A DNA stretch of 64,000 nt from Zizania palustris (GCA_019279435.1 JAAALK010000081.1:59573318-59637317); one strand, 5' to 3'; shown: positions 43,522 to 54,240, numbered from the stretch's first letter. The notes: generated by a model from the sequence alone, not told the origin. Program-made: numbers and translations.

Positions 43522-44868
43522 TTATGCGAAGTATCGCTTTAGGTGCTCCGCATGCCAAGTATGTGCTAACTCTTCACCTTCTAAATTAGCTAATTTAAAA
43601 GAGCCAGGGCGTCCTGAACGAACAATTAGGTATGGACCTTCCCATTTATTTCCTAACTTCCCTGGTGCTATAATGCTTCGTAGAACAAGATGACCCGGTC
43701 TTAGTTCATTGAACTTAACCTTCGGGTCAAACCAAGCCTTCGTCTGCTGATGATACTTTGATAAATTTGCCACAGCTCGAAGTCTTGTTTCTTCTGATAA
43801 ATCTAGCGAAGCTTGTCTTTCTTCTTCAATCTCCGGTTCGGTGCTGCGAAGTGATCCTCCTTTGAGCTCCATTGGAGTCATAGCTTCATCTCTGAATAGT
43901 AGTCTGAATGGAGTAAAACATGTGGACCTTGTTTGCATAGTCCGAATGGACCACAAAATCTTCGGAAGCTCTTCGGTCCACAGTCCTTTTGCTAATCCTA
44001 CTATCCTTCGATTTAGCCCTGACAAAATATTTCCATTGGCTCTTTCTACGGCTTCATTAGACTGAGGATGCCTCACTGCAGCAAAACATAACTGAATGCC
44101 TAGATATTCGCAAAACTTCCTGAAAGGTTCTGCATCGAACTATGTTCCATTATCAACTGTGAGTTGTCTAGGCACTCCGAACCGGCAAATGATATTCTTC
44201 CAAAAGAATTTATGTACATTGTTCGAAGTGATAGCTATTAAGGGCTCTGCTTCTACCCACTTAGAAAAATATTCAATAGCTACCACTGCGAACTTCAGAT
44301 TTCCCTTGGCTACTGGAAAGGGACTAATTAAATCCATACCCCATCTGGCCATAGGTCATACCGGAGCAATGACTTGAAGAGATGTTGGTGGGCGATGACT
44401 TCGTCGACCCATCCACTGACATCCTTGACAAGTACGGACTAAGCTCTCCGCATCAGCTGTTATTGTAGGCCAATAAAGCCCCTGGCGAAGTGTTTTTCCT
44501 GCCAAAGCTCGAGGGGCTAAATGGCTACCGCAAAGGCCTTCATGAATTTCTCGAAGAATTTCTTGACCTTCGGCTTGAGATATACATCGGAGTAGAGGGG
44601 AACATACTCCGGCCTTATATAAAATACCGTTGATTATTTGATAATTTCTAGCCCTAAGCTTCAATCTTGAAAGTTGTGGCTCTTCAGGCAAATTTGTTCC
44701 TCCCTGTAAAAGTTCCATGATTGAATTTTTCCAATCTGCACTAGGAATGCAAAGAATCTCTGCAGAGGGAATTTGTGACACCGAAGGTGTACTGAGCTCC
44801 TCATAGAAAGCTTCTTCTGGTACATCCACAGCTCCGGTTGCAGCTTTTGCTAAGATGTCTGCTTGCAC
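43522..44868 (-). pseudogene. T2 integrase with end of the second RNase H
   Basis: Minus strand from 44868: VQADILAKAATGAV (RNase H end), zinc-finger blocks (REIHEGLCGSHLAPRAL, CQGCQWMGRR), then the core: GMDLISPFPVAKGN with the first D, VDNGT with the second D, NEAVERANGN with E. The tail GHLVLR…KWEGPYLIV ends RYFA at 43522. A TAG (about 44141) directly follows VDNGT, where T1 has CAG (Q), and a second break lies near 44354. The catalytic triad is present but the frame is interrupted. Confidence 0.85.
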
Positions 44869-44967
44869 ATTTTCTGCTCTTGGTATACTCCGAATGGAAA
44901 TACCCTTGAAGTGTGCTTCGATCTTATGGATTTATTCTAAGTACTTTGCAAGCTGTGGATGCCGAAC

Positions 44968-47205
44968 CTAAAAACTTTTATCTACGTGCCCTGCTACTAT
45001 CTGAGAATCTGTCTTTATAACAACTCTTGTAGCCCCTAGAGCACGTGCTTTCCGGAGTCCCAGTAAAATCCCTTCATACTCCGCTATATTATTGGTAGAC
45101 TTAAAGTTGAGTCTTGCGGAGTACATTGCTCTTTGTCCTGAAGGCGAAATTAATACTGCTCCAATGCCTGCTCCGGATGCTTGGAAAGCCCCATCAGAAT
45201 AAACAGTCCAAACTCCGTCACTTGACTTCTCCGGAACCAAAGTTGCACGTGGAGTCCATTCTGCTACAAAATCTGCTAAGACTTGCGATTTTATTGCTGT
45301 CCTTGCCAGAAAAGATATGCCGAAGGGTGCTAGCTCAACTGCCCACTTCCCAATCCTTCCAGTAGAATCCTTACTTCGGAGCATATCTCCCAAAGGATAC
45401 GAAGTTGGTATAATTACATTGTGAGCCAAAAAATAATGTCTTAATTTCCTCGAGGCCATTATCAAAGCATAAACGAACTTTTCGAGTTCGGAGTATCTTG
45501 TTTTCGCTCCTGATAATGCTTCAGACACAAGATAAACAGGATTTTGGACCAACTTCCCATTGAAATCCATTTCTCTAACAAGGACTGCACTGACATCAGA
45601 ACCTGTAGCTGCAAGGTAAAGGAGTAGGGTTTCGTCCGCAGTAGGCACCGTGAGTGTAGCGAGATTACTAAGATACTCTTTAGTATCTTCGAAGCTTTTT
45701 TGACACTCCGGTGTCCATGCAAAATCTTCGGACCCTTTCAATGCTTTAAATATAGGCAAGCTTCTCTCCACAGACCTTGATAAAAACCTGCTAAGTGCTG
45801 CCAGACGCCCAGTCAGCTTTTGCACTTGCTTTAAATTTTCCGGAGGAGCCATCTTTTGTAGCGCAGTTATTTGAGTAGGGCTAGCTTCAATCCCCCTGCT
45901 TGAAACTAAATACCCTAACAACTTTCCAGCCTTAGCTCCGAAGATACATTTTTCGGGGTTAAGACGGATCCCACATGCCCGAAGGCTATTGAATGTTTCT
46001 GCTAAGTCTAGGCTATGTTGGTGCTTTAAAGCACTCTTTATTACAATATCATCCATATAGGCCTCCACATTGCGACCTAATTGATGACCTAGAGCCTTAG
46101 CAACTAACCTCGAAAAAGTAGCCCCGGCATTTCTTAAGCCAAAAGGCATTCTTACATAACAAAAGACTCCCGAAGGAGTTACGAAGCTTGTCTTGATCTC
46201 ATCTTCGCGCTTCAACCATATTTGATGATAATCAGAATACGCGTCAAGGAAGCTTAATAACTCCGAACCTGCGGTGGAGTCGACCAATTGATCAATTCGG
46301 GGCATGGGGTAGGGGTCACGAGGGCATTCTTTATTCAAGGATGTGAAATCAATGCACATGCCCCACTTTCCGGAAGATTTCTTTTTGACGAAGACTGGGT
46401 TGGCTAACCATTCTGTGTGAGCCACTTCTCTAATAATCCCAGCCTTCAACAATTTTTCAACTTCGTCTTTTGCCAGAACAGCTCTTTCTGCAGACATTTT
46501 TCGGAGTCCTTGCCGAACAGGCCGGGCCTTCGGGTTTACAAGCAAACTATGTTCAATGATATCCCGATCGACTCCGGTGATATCTTCGTCAGACCAAGCG
46601 AAGACATCTAAATTCTCTTCCACCACCTTTTCCAAGGAGGTTGCAACTTCTGGAGGTAAATCTTTACCAAATTGAAATGTATATTCTTTACCATCTTTCA
46701 CAATGATCTTCGCTGCGATCTCTCCTTCGGGACTTGGTCTCGGGAAGGATTTCTTTGAAGCTTCGGAAGGGCCTGAAAAATTTTCTTGATTATCTTGTAC
46801 ATTGTTTACTTGTCTTGGATCAAGAGGGGGGCCATGACCATATTCCGCTCTCCGGGCGATAGCTTGATCTCCGAAGACAGTAAGGACTCCTGCTTGTGTG
46901 GGCATCTTCATGCACAAATAATTGTGATGCGCCACAGCTCCGAACTGGTTTAGCATGCCTCTTCCGAAGATGACGTTGTAGGCATATGGGGCATCTACAA
47001 CATCGAAGATAACTTCTTCAGTTCGGGCCAACAAACCTTCTCCGAAGGTAACTTCCAGGCCTATTTGGCTGAGTGCATCAAGCGGAGGTCCTGCGAAGCC
47101 TTGCAAAGGGCGAGCCGCTGGAAGGAGATGCTTCTTAGAGATGCACAATTGATTGAAGGCTTGAACAAAAATAATGTCTGCCGAACTGCCTCCGTCAATC
47201 AACAC
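44968..47205 (-). CDS. pol: T2 pol: protease, RT, RNase H, archaeal-type RNase H
   Basis: An open frame of 745 residues. Protease site LIDGGSSADI at residues 2-11. RT about 240-430, with MPFGLRNAGATFSR and the YMDD box at 383-386. RNase H 1 about 515-600 (LLYLAATGSDVSAVLV, RYSELEKFVYALI). The second, archaeal-type RNase H is about 665-740, with D671, E709 and D733 in YSDGA, NNIAEYE and IKTDSQ. RT copies the RNA and the RNase H removes it; the extra RNase H is a Tat-lineage trait. It opens after a TAA (near 47215) that is also in the duplicate, and ends at a TAG near 44967 inside the second RNase H, so it is a fragment of gag-pol. Confidence 0.9.
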   Translation of the reverse strand: MLIDGGSSADIIFVQAFNQLCISKKHLLPAARPLQGFAGPPLDALSQIGLEVTFGEGLLARTEEVIFDVVDAPYAYNVIFGRGMLNQFGAVAHHNYLCMKMPTQAGVLTVFGDQAIARRAEYGHGPPLDPRQVNNVQDNQENFSGPSEASKKSFPRPSPEGEIAAKIIVKDGKEYTFQFGKDLPPEVATSLEKVVEENLDVFAWSDEDITGVDRDIIEHSLLVNPKARPVRQGLRKMSAERAVLAKDEVEKLLKAGIIREVAHTEWLANPVFVKKKSSGKWGMCIDFTSLNKECPRDPYPMPRIDQLVDSTAGSELLSFLDAYSDYHQIWLKREDEIKTSFVTPSGVFCYVRMPFGLRNAGATFSRLVAKALGHQLGRNVEAYMDDIVIKSALKHQHSLDLAETFNSLRACGIRLNPEKCIFGAKAGKLLGYLVSSRGIEASPTQITALQKMAPPENLKQVQKLTGRLAALSRFLSRSVERSLPIFKALKGSEDFAWTPECQKSFEDTKEYLSNLATLTVPTADETLLLYLAATGSDVSAVLVREMDFNGKLVQNPVYLVSEALSGAKTRYSELEKFVYALIMASRKLRHYFLAHNVIIPTSYPLGDMLRSKDSTGRIGKWAVELAPFGISFLARTAIKSQVLADFVAEWTPRATLVPEKSSDGVWTVYSDGAFQASGAGIGAVLISPSGQRAMYSARLNFKSTNNIAEYEGILLGLRKARALGATRVVIKTDSQIVAGHVDKSF

Positions 47206-49522
47206 TCTTCGAACTTAAGTGCCCGCAATATCGGCAGTAATAACAAGTGGGTCTGCATGAGGGAATTTAATGCCAGCTGCATCCTCCGCGGAAAAAGATA
47301 TCGGTACATGAGACCACTCCGGCATAGCAGCTGCAGATGACGAAGTCCCAATGTGGCCCACTTCTCTGACGTAATCTCTTCGCTGTCTTTTTGACATGCT
47401 TCCGAGGGTACCTCCTCCGAAGATGGGGAGGACTACTCTTTTCCCTCGGTCTTGCCCTTCCTCTTGCTTCGGAGGTGGCATAACATTGGCCACTGGAGGG
47501 TGTCTTGCGGCTTCGAAGTTTTCTATCCGCGCCACAGCCTGGACCGGCTCTGGGCGCGCTGTAGCTGGAACTCGGTCGGTAGTACCTCGACCCGAAGTTC
47601 TTTCTAGATATTCTCCTCTTAGAGTGACTATAGCCTTGCAAGTATCAGTTGCATGGCTTCGATTTTCACCATGAATGCAGCAGAAAAGGATCTGGCCTTT
47701 GCCAGCCGTTTTCCCTAGCGGCCTCCAGCCGCTGACCTTGTTCCCCGAAGGCTATGGAGCTCTCTGTGTGAACTTTTGCGGGGGTGCAATGTTCAAGACT
47801 TCAGAACGAGGGTGCTTTTGCCCCCTTCTCTGATCATGTTGAACTTCGAAGAGTGGTTCTTGCGGCTGCACCGAAGTTTTTACTTCTACTTTTACTTCTT
47901 GCAATATGGATGGAGTAGCTGCAGTTCTTCGAAGCCAACCCTCTTCCGACCTCGCATACTCCTCGAAGTATGACATCAGCTGAGAAACCGAGGATATGCT
48001 TTTCCGATGAAGCTTATCCAGGAGGCCTTGATGAGTGACACTACCGAAGATGTAGACAACCCTCAGATCTGCGACTTCGTATGAGCGAAGCGCTTGAAAT
48101 ATTGCCTCAATGTCTCTCCAGGGAGCTGCTTCACCTGGAAAAGGCTTCCCGTTGGCATTGGAGGCACGAAGGTGCCTTGAAAATTGCTTACGAACTTCTT
48201 CTTCATCTGCCCCCATGAATTAATTGTGATGCGCCACAGCTCCGAACTGGTTTAGCATGCCTCTTCCGAAGATGACGTTGTAGGCATATGGGGCATCTAC
48301 AACATCGAAGATAACTTCTTCAGTTCGGGCCAACAAACCTTCTCCGAAGGTAACTTCCAGGCCTATTTGGCTGAGTGCATCAAGCGGAGGTCCTACGAAG
48401 CCTTGCAAAGGGCGAGCCGCTGGAAGGAGATGCTTCTTAGAGATGCACAATTGATCGAAGGCTTGAACAAAAATAATGTCTGCCGAACTGCCTCCGTCAA
48501 TCAACACTCTTCGAACTTAAGTGCCCGCAATATCGGCAGTAATAACAAGTGGGTCTGCATGAGGGAATTTAATGCCAGCTGCATCCTCCGCGGAAAAAGA
48601 TATCGGTACATGAGACCACTCCGGCATAGCAGCTGCAGATGACGAAGTCCCAATGTGGCCCACTTCTCTGACGTAATCTCTTCGCTGTCTTTTTGACATG
48701 CTTCCGAGGGTACCTCCTCCGAAGATGGGGAGGACTACTCTTTTCCCTCGGTCTTTCCCTTCCTCTTGCTTCGGAGGTGGCATAACATTGGCCACTGGAG
48801 GGTGTCTTGCGGCTTCGAAGTTTTCTATCCGCGCCACAGCCTGGACCGGCTCTGGGCGCGCTGTAGCTGGAACTCGGTCGGTAGTACCTCGACCCGAAGT
48901 TCTTTCTAGATATTTTCCTCTTAGAGTGACTATAGCCTTGCAAGTATCAGTTGCATGGCTTCGATTTTCACCATGAATGCAGCAGAAAAGGATCTGGCCT
49001 TTGCCAGCCGTTTTCCCTAGCGGCCTCCAGCCGCTGACCTTGTTCCCCGAAGGCTATGGAGCTCTCTGTGTGAACTTTTGCGGGGGTGCAATGTTCAAGA
49101 CTTCAGAACGAGGGTGCTTTTGCCCCCTTCTCTGATCATGTTGAACTTCGAAGACTGGTTCTTGCGGCTGCACTGAAGTTTTTACTTCTACTTTTACTTC
49201 TTGCAATATGGATGGAGTAGCTGCAGTTCTTCGAAGCCAACCCTCTTCCGACCTCGCATACTCCTCGAAGTATGACATCAGCTGAGAAACCGAGGATATG
49301 CTTTTCCGATGAAGCTTATCCAGGAGGCCTTGATGAGTGACACTACCGAAGATGTAGAAAACCCTCAGATCTGCGACTTCGTATGAGCGAAGCGCTTGAA
49401 ATATTGCCTCAATGTCTCTCCAGGGAGCTGCTTCACCTGGAAAAGGCTTCCCGTTGGCATTGGAGGCACGAAGGTGCCTTGAAAATTGCTTACGAACTTC
49501 TTCTTCATCTGCCCCCATGAAT
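46919..49522 (-). repeat. In-frame tandem duplication of 1302 bp in T2 gag-pol
   Basis: Units 46919-48220 and 48221-49522 are about 99.5 percent identical (about seven differences by eye). Both unit borders and the distal border carry the same 6-bp TAATTG (46919, 48221, 49523). Each unit encodes the gag C-terminus (GADEEEVRKQFSRHL frame and its neighbour), the zinc knuckle (CCIHGENRSHATDTC), a K/P-rich linker, and the protease start with LIDGGSSADI. 1302 is divisible by three, so the duplication itself keeps frame. Confidence 0.95.
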
Positions 49523-50198
49523 TAATTGATCCTGGCTTCAAAGACCAGAACCACCTTAATGCCACTCCTTGAAGAGCTAAGGGGAAGCACTTTGCCATGG
49601 TATCTCGAACTCCTCCACTAGCTTCAATTGCTAGGGCATAAGAATGGACAAACTCTCCGGGATCTTCATCTCCAGCATACTTACAGAGCTTCGAAGTCTT
49701 AAACTTCGGATCAAAGTGAACTTTCTGCAGCTCAGGATGCAGCGGAGATTCAGTATCGAAGGAGGCGTTCTCTGGGGCTTCGGGATAAACGGGTTCATCG
49801 TCTTCAGGCACTTCTGGGATAGCTGGGATGGCTTGAGAGCAAAGCCTGTTCGCAGCTTCTTGCCGCCATCTTGCTACTTCGGCTTGGAGGTTGGCCATTT
49901 GAGCGGCCATATCTCCAAGATTGTCTTCATCTCCTCCGAAAGGATCTTCCGGGTCTTGAGAACTGGTAGGATCAGTTCGAAGTGGGATTGAAGGTGGAAG
50001 AGGGACTCCGGGTGGTCGAAGTATGGAAGGAGTTGGCGGAGGAACTCCGTATGTTCGAGGGATGGAAACTCCTTCCGGAGTTTGAGGTGGAGGGAATGTC
50101 GAAGGCCCTCCGACCTCAACCGTGTCGGATGGTGCCTCTCCGGAGATCCGAGAGGACCTCCGAACAGGGTTACGAGGTGTACTCCGCTTAGGAGGCAT
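49365..50198 (-). CDS. gag: T2 gag, N-terminal and capsid part
   Basis: 277 residues from ATG 50198, 43 bp after the PBS. It starts MPPKRSTPRNPVRRSSRI and has a long proline/serine-rich N-terminus, then FHPKFKTSK-like text (VHFDPKFKTSKLCKYAGDED). The retrotransposon gag fold follows: FPLALQGVALRWFWSLKPG, INSWGQMKKKFVSNFQG, QLPGETLRQYFKRFAHTKSQI. The frame stops at 49365, where one would expect it to go on; the neighbouring frame (MGADEEEV…) carries overlapping text, so a frameshift in the duplicated part is likely. Confidence 0.85.
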   Translation of the reverse strand: MPPKRSTPRNPVRRSSRISGEAPSDTVEVGGPSTFPPPQTPEGVSIPRTYGVPPPTPSILRPPGVPLPPSIPLRTDPTSSQDPEDPFGGDEDNLGDMAAQMANLQAEVARWRQEAANRLCSQAIPAIPEVPEDDEPVYPEAPENASFDTESPLHPELQKVHFDPKFKTSKLCKYAGDEDPGEFVHSYALAIEASGGVRDTMAKCFPLALQGVALRWFWSLKPGSINSWGQMKKKFVSNFQGTFVPPMPTGSLFQVKQLPGETLRQYFKRFAHTKSQI

Positions 50199-50240
50199 GA
50201 TGTAAGAAATTGGTAGAGAACGAAGTTTTTTGGACTAGGT

Positions 50241-50259
50241 TCCCCACGGACGGCGCCAA
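50241..50259 (-). promoter_or_regulatory. T2 primer-binding site
   Basis: Minus strand TTGGCGCCGTCCGTGGGGA, one base after the LTR end CGCCAACA. The TGGCGCC core is that of the tRNA-Asp-type PBS used by Tat and Athila elements; the 3' part is less exact. Confidence 0.75.
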
Positions 50260-50260
50260 C

Positions 50261-50756
50261 TGTTGGCGTAAAAGATTACGCTAACAGGTTTCTGTAGATT
50301 AGAAACTAACAAACGAAGTGTTTGCAAAGTGAACTGTTCCAAGCCTCCGAAAGGATAACAACTTAGAATAGTTCGAATGTGTGTATTGAATAACTTGTAT
50401 TTCAGTCCCTATTACAGGGTGAAATGGGGGGTATTTATAGGCCCAAATATTAAGGAAAAGACCTATTTACCCCTCTATTACAACCAACATAGTGGAAACT
50501 ATTCGGTACCCTTGATAGGGCTAGAAAAGTAAAAGACTAATCTAATAAGATAAAAGATAAATCTTCCATCTTAGCTGGCAGAAAAGATCTCAAAAAGCCT
50601 TAGTTCGAAGATATACTCCGAACCAAGGTCCATCTTCTTACTTCGAGCTTGACTCAGGACATCTTCGAAGATGGACATCTGGAAACCTTCGAATCCATTA
50701 TCCGCCTTTGTACTGTTACGGCAATAACCCTGAGGATGGAATATTTTCCACCAACA
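50261..50756 (-). mobile_element. T2 5' LTR
   Basis: Same family as 38052-38546, with about eight substitutions and one extra G. It ends CCACCAACA, then the CCATG duplication. Its TATA box is at about 50429-50436 on the minus strand. Confidence 0.93.
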
Positions 50757-50761
50757 CCATG

Positions 50762-52003
50762 GACGCAGCAGAAGAAGTCCCGGGCTTTGCCAGCCGGCTT
50801 CTCGGGTGGCCTCTAGCCACCGGTCTTGCTTCACGAGGCTTGTGAAAATTTAGGGGAAAATTTCTACGGAGGGACAATGTTCAGGACTTCGGAACGAGGA
50901 TGCTTTTGCCCCCAACGTATGTCATGCTGGACTTCGATGTTAGGCCCCTGCGAAGGTGTTGAATTCTTTACTTAGAACTTAACTTCTTGTAGGATTGACG
51001 GAGTTGAAGCAGTTCTTCGGAGCCACCCTTCTTCTGACCTAGCATATTCTTCAAAATAAGCCATCAGCTGAGCTACAGAGGATATATGTTTCTGATGGAG
51101 TTTATCAAGGAGGCCCGCATGGGTAACTCCCTCTCGAGCTGCACCAACTACGGAGGATGTAGTCAGCACTCATATTTGTGACTTCGTATGGGCGAAGCGC
51201 TTGAAAAATTGTCTTAAAGTCTCTCCAGGCAGCTGCTTCACCTGGAAAAGACTTCCCGTAGACATTGGGGGTACGAAGGTACCCTGAAAGTTACTTATGA
51301 ACTTCTTCCTTAATTGCTCCCAGGTTATAATTGATCCTGGCTTCAGGGACTAAAACCACTGCAAAGCCACCCCTTCGAGAGCATGAGGAAAACACTTGGC
51401 CATGGTGTCTCGCACTCCTCCACTGGCCTCAATTGCCAAAGCATAAGAATGGGAGAACTCCCCATGGTCCTCCTCTCCAGAGTACTTACAGATCTTCGAA
51501 GTTTTAAACTTGGGGTCGAAGCACACTTTCTATAACTTGAGATGCAGCGGAGACTCGCTATCGAAGGAAGCATTCTCTAGGGCTTCGAGATAAGGAAGAT
51601 TGTCGTCTTGAATCCATTCAGAAATGACCGGGGTGGCCTGAGAACGAAGCCTATCTGTGGCCTCTTATCTCCACCTCACCACTTCATCTTGGAGACTGGC
51701 CATCTGAGTTGCCATGTCGCTAGGATCGTCTTCCTTTCTTTCGGATGGATCTTTCGGGTCTTGAGAACTGTACATGTTAGTTCGAAGCAGAATCAGAGCT
51801 AGAGAAGGTACCCCGACTGGCAAAAGTATAGATGGAGTTGGAGGAGGAACTCCATATGCTCGAGGAAGGGGAATCCCTTCGAGAGTCTGAGGTGGAGGAA
51901 TTACCGAAGGTCCTCCGACCTCGACTATGTTCGAAGATCTTGCTCCGGAGGTTCGAGGGGACCTCCGAGTAGGACTACCACCTAAACTCTGCTTGGGAGG
52001 CAT
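50762..52003 (-). pseudogene. gag: T1 gag (interrupted by T2)
   Basis: From ATG 52003: MPPKQSLGGSPTRRSPRTSG, then PPPTPSILLPVGVPSL, a stop at about 51665, EASGGVRDTMAKCFPHAL-like text, KHISSVAQLMAYFEEYARSE (51169-50972), then the cysteines of the zinc knuckle at 50770, cut by T2. It aligns end to end with T2 gag. Several stops and frameshifts match its greater age. Confidence 0.85.
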
Positions 52004-52045
52004 GGTTTTGAGAACATGGTAGAGAACGAAGTTTTTTGGACTAGG

Positions 52046-52065
52046 TTCCCCACGGACAGCGCCAA
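52046..52065 (-). promoter_or_regulatory. T1 primer-binding site (decayed)
   Basis: The minus strand matches the T2 PBS except for a G-to-A type change (TTGGCGCTGTCCGTGGGG). It directly follows the T1 5' LTR. Confidence 0.7.
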
Positions 52066-52066
52066 C

Positions 52067-52560
52067 TATTGGCATAAAATATTACGCTAACAGGTTTTCA
52101 GAGATTAGAAACTAACAAACGAAGTGTTTGCGAAGCGAACTAATTCAAGCCTCCAAATAGGATAACATCTTGGAGTAATTCGAAGTTGTGTATTGAATAA
52201 CTCAGTCCCCCATCCTTATTACAAGGTAGAATGGGGGGTATTTATAGGTAAAAATCTTAAGGAAAAGACCTTTCTACCCCCTCAATTACAACCGACATAG
52301 TGGAAACTATTTGGTACCCCTAATAGGGTTAAAATGGTAAAAGACTAATCTAATGAGGAAGAAGATAAGTCTTCCATCCTAGCTGGCAGATAAGTTCTCT
52401 GATGATTCAACGTTCAAAGCTATACTCCGAACGGGGGTATGCACTGATTCTTTGAACTTGATCATGTACTAAACCGGAGTTAATACTGGATCTTCGGTTT
52501 AGTAGATTACCTTTGTCTTGTACTATAGAGACCCTGAGGATGAAGTATTTTCCCCTAACA
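52067..52560 (-). mobile_element. T1 5' LTR
   Basis: It pairs with 17725-18217 (about 30 substitutions and a few indels). In plus orientation the first dinucleotide is TA rather than TG, a sign of age. It is followed by CTAAT, which resembles CTACT at the far end. Confidence 0.9.
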
Positions 52561-53255
52561 CTAATTATGGGTGATATTTTGATTCTAAGGAACTTGGGAG
52601 AAGCACTTCTGGATCAAACACAAAAGGGAGAGGTGGCGCAACAATCCAATTTAGATTCCACTTCAAACTCCGATTTTGGTTCGGTTTCAGCAGAACACCC
52701 TTCATTAAAACGGGCCTAACTTTCTCATACGGAGGCGGATTGAGGCATTCTTTAAGGAGTTGGAAAGACAATGAAAATATATTTCCAATGAATCTAGTTC
52801 CAAGTCCTGGTTCGTTACGAAACGTTCTCTATCGTCCAAGAAAGTCATCAGGTGTTCCGCCACTGTATTGGGCCACTTTGGGCCTTGTTTCCGTTTGGGG
52901 CCTTAAGCCCAACATTAGGGAAGAATTTACACAAACCCTAGGTATTAATACTCTGTAGCCATCATGAATTAGGGTTGGGTTTTGCTTAGTTTCAAACTTC
53001 CTTGTAGATTGAACTCTAACGTTCATGAGATTGTGGAACCCCGCTTGAGAAATTGATCTTTCATCTGTTTGTGAGATTGTGTTTCCGTGTTCTTGCTTGT
53101 GTTCTCAATTCGCACGCAGGGATAAGCCTTCTTGGTGAGGTCAATCGCGTTCGTGCGTGGTTGTTAACCAATGGAACCGTAGTGTAGCGATTGCGGGGTT
53201 CGGATCAGTGCTGATCGTAAGCTGGATCATCAACGTCGAGTCCTCCACCAATCGA
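52561..53255 (+). mobile_element. G1 polyprotein end, polypurine tract and truncated 3' LTR
   Basis: The tail of G1 resumes with GDILILRNLGEALLDQTQKG (52561-52633). The purine tract AAAAGGGAGAGG (52622-52633) then precedes TGGCGCAACA, the probable LTR start at 52634. The LTR runs about 620 bp. Near its end GTGTAGCGATTGC and the GGATC…ACCAATCG stretch match U5 of the G0 LTR. That match stops at about 53255, where T3 reverse transcriptase begins, so the last roughly 45 bp of this LTR are missing. I cannot find a target duplication. Confidence 0.65.
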
Positions 53256-53754
53256 TTTTACCCATGCGCATCACCTTCTTTTCTATAGACACAATGTTAG
53301 CAACCCATTCAGCATACCTGCATGGCCTAATAAACTCAGCCTTGAGTAATTGCTCTATCTCCTCTTTAACTCGGTCATATATGGCCGAATTAAAGCGACG
53401 AGAGGGTTGTTTATAAGGCCTAAACCTAGGTTTAATGGGTAGCCGATGCTCTATGAAATCGTGGCTTAGTCCGGGCATCTCGCTATACTCCCATGTGAAA
53501 CAATCAATGTACGACCAAAGCAACTTTATTACTTCGGCCTTCTCATCAGCCTATAAATTTTGTTTTACAAAAGTCAGCCTTGGAATTCTACCATCGCCTA
53601 TATCGACTTCTTCTAAGGGATCGGTTAACGCAAAACCTTGTCCTAGATTTTCTACTTCGCTAAACTCTTCCCTAGCCTCGGCAATACCGTCTTTAGAAGA
53701 CCGATATTGATATACACGAGACTTTAGCCAATCGAGATTATTTTTGCTAGACAT
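53256..53754 (-). pseudogene. T3 protease-RT linker and RT N-terminus
   Basis: Minus strand: MSSKNNLDWLKSRVYQYRSS (53754 down), a stop near 53551, then MLWSYIDCFTWEYSEMPGLS (the D-x-F-A-W-x-x-x-D-M-P-G-L pattern of Tat RT), HRLPIKPRFRPYKQPSRRF, QLLKAEFIRPCRYAEWVANI and EKK at about 53285. It ends before the RT catalytic box at the junction with G1. Confidence 0.8.
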
Positions 53755-53918
53755 GGCTACTAATTTAGGAATAGCCGTGCTACATCAGCCGACTTTACAG
53801 ACTCAGGTACAAAATGTCCTCTAGACACTCTAACGAAGTCATAATCTGAGAGGTCTCTACCTGATAGACACTCTACTTTGTCATGGATGTCGTCGATTGA
53901 TGCATCGTCCAATGATAC

Positions 53919-54240
53919 CTAGGACGAAGTGTCCGCTGGTACGACTTCTACTTCATCGTCGTCCCATTGCATCAGGCATTGGTGCAAAGTAGAAGGAATA
54001 CAAAAATTCGCGTGAATCCAGTCATGCCCAAGCAGCACACTGTAGTTACCATGCACGTCAATGATGAAGAATGTTATTGGTAACGTCTTGTTACCCACCA
54101 TTGAAGCTGTTAAGCATTAAGTTGGTTTTCTTCAAGTCTTCCTCATCCCTGCCAAGCTTCTTCAAAACAGAGTAAGGCATCAAGTTGACAGTGGCGCCAC
54201 CGTCGATAAGCATTCTAGAGATCGGCTTCCCGTCAATATG
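53919..54240 (-). pseudogene. T3 aspartic protease
   Basis: The active site SRMLIDGGATVNLMPYSVL and KLGRDEEDLKKTNLMLNSFN lie at about 54225-54115. A TAA/frameshift follows at about 54107. The second half reads TLPITFFIIDVHGNYSVLLG and HDWIHANFCIPSTLHQCLMQ. It is a retropepsin with DGGA in place of DTGA, usual in this lineage, broken by one frameshift. Confidence 0.8.

Larger units (their letters stand above)
38052..50756 (-). mobile_element. T2: second Tat-lineage copy, inserted in T1
   Basis: 12,705 bp. LTRs are 38052-38546 and 50261-50756, with a perfect duplication CCATG (38047-38051 and 50757-50761). The insertion falls in the zinc-knuckle codons of T1 gag. T2 belongs to the same family as T1 across LTR, PBS, gag, pol and antisense gene. 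About eight LTR substitutions make it much younger than T1. It carries a 1302-bp internal tandem duplication and several stops, so it is probably not autonomous. Confidence 0.95.
17725..52560 (-). mobile_element. T1: Tat-lineage Ty3/gypsy retrotransposon, host of S1 and T2
   Basis: The LTRs are 17725-18217 and 52067-52560. They share variants (CAGAGATTAG, GCGAAGCGAACTAATTC) that T2's LTRs lack, which pairs them. Flanks are CTACT (17720-17724) and CTAAT (52561-52565), a 4/5 match as expected for an old duplication. The G1 tail reading continues across the gap. Removing S1 and T2 leaves about 11.3 kb. Order on the minus strand: LTR, PBS, gag, [T2], zinc knuckle/protease, [S1], RT, RNase H, integrase, then an opposite-strand gene, then the 3' LTR. 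About 30 LTR differences make it the oldest of the three nested LTR elements. Confidence 0.9.
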
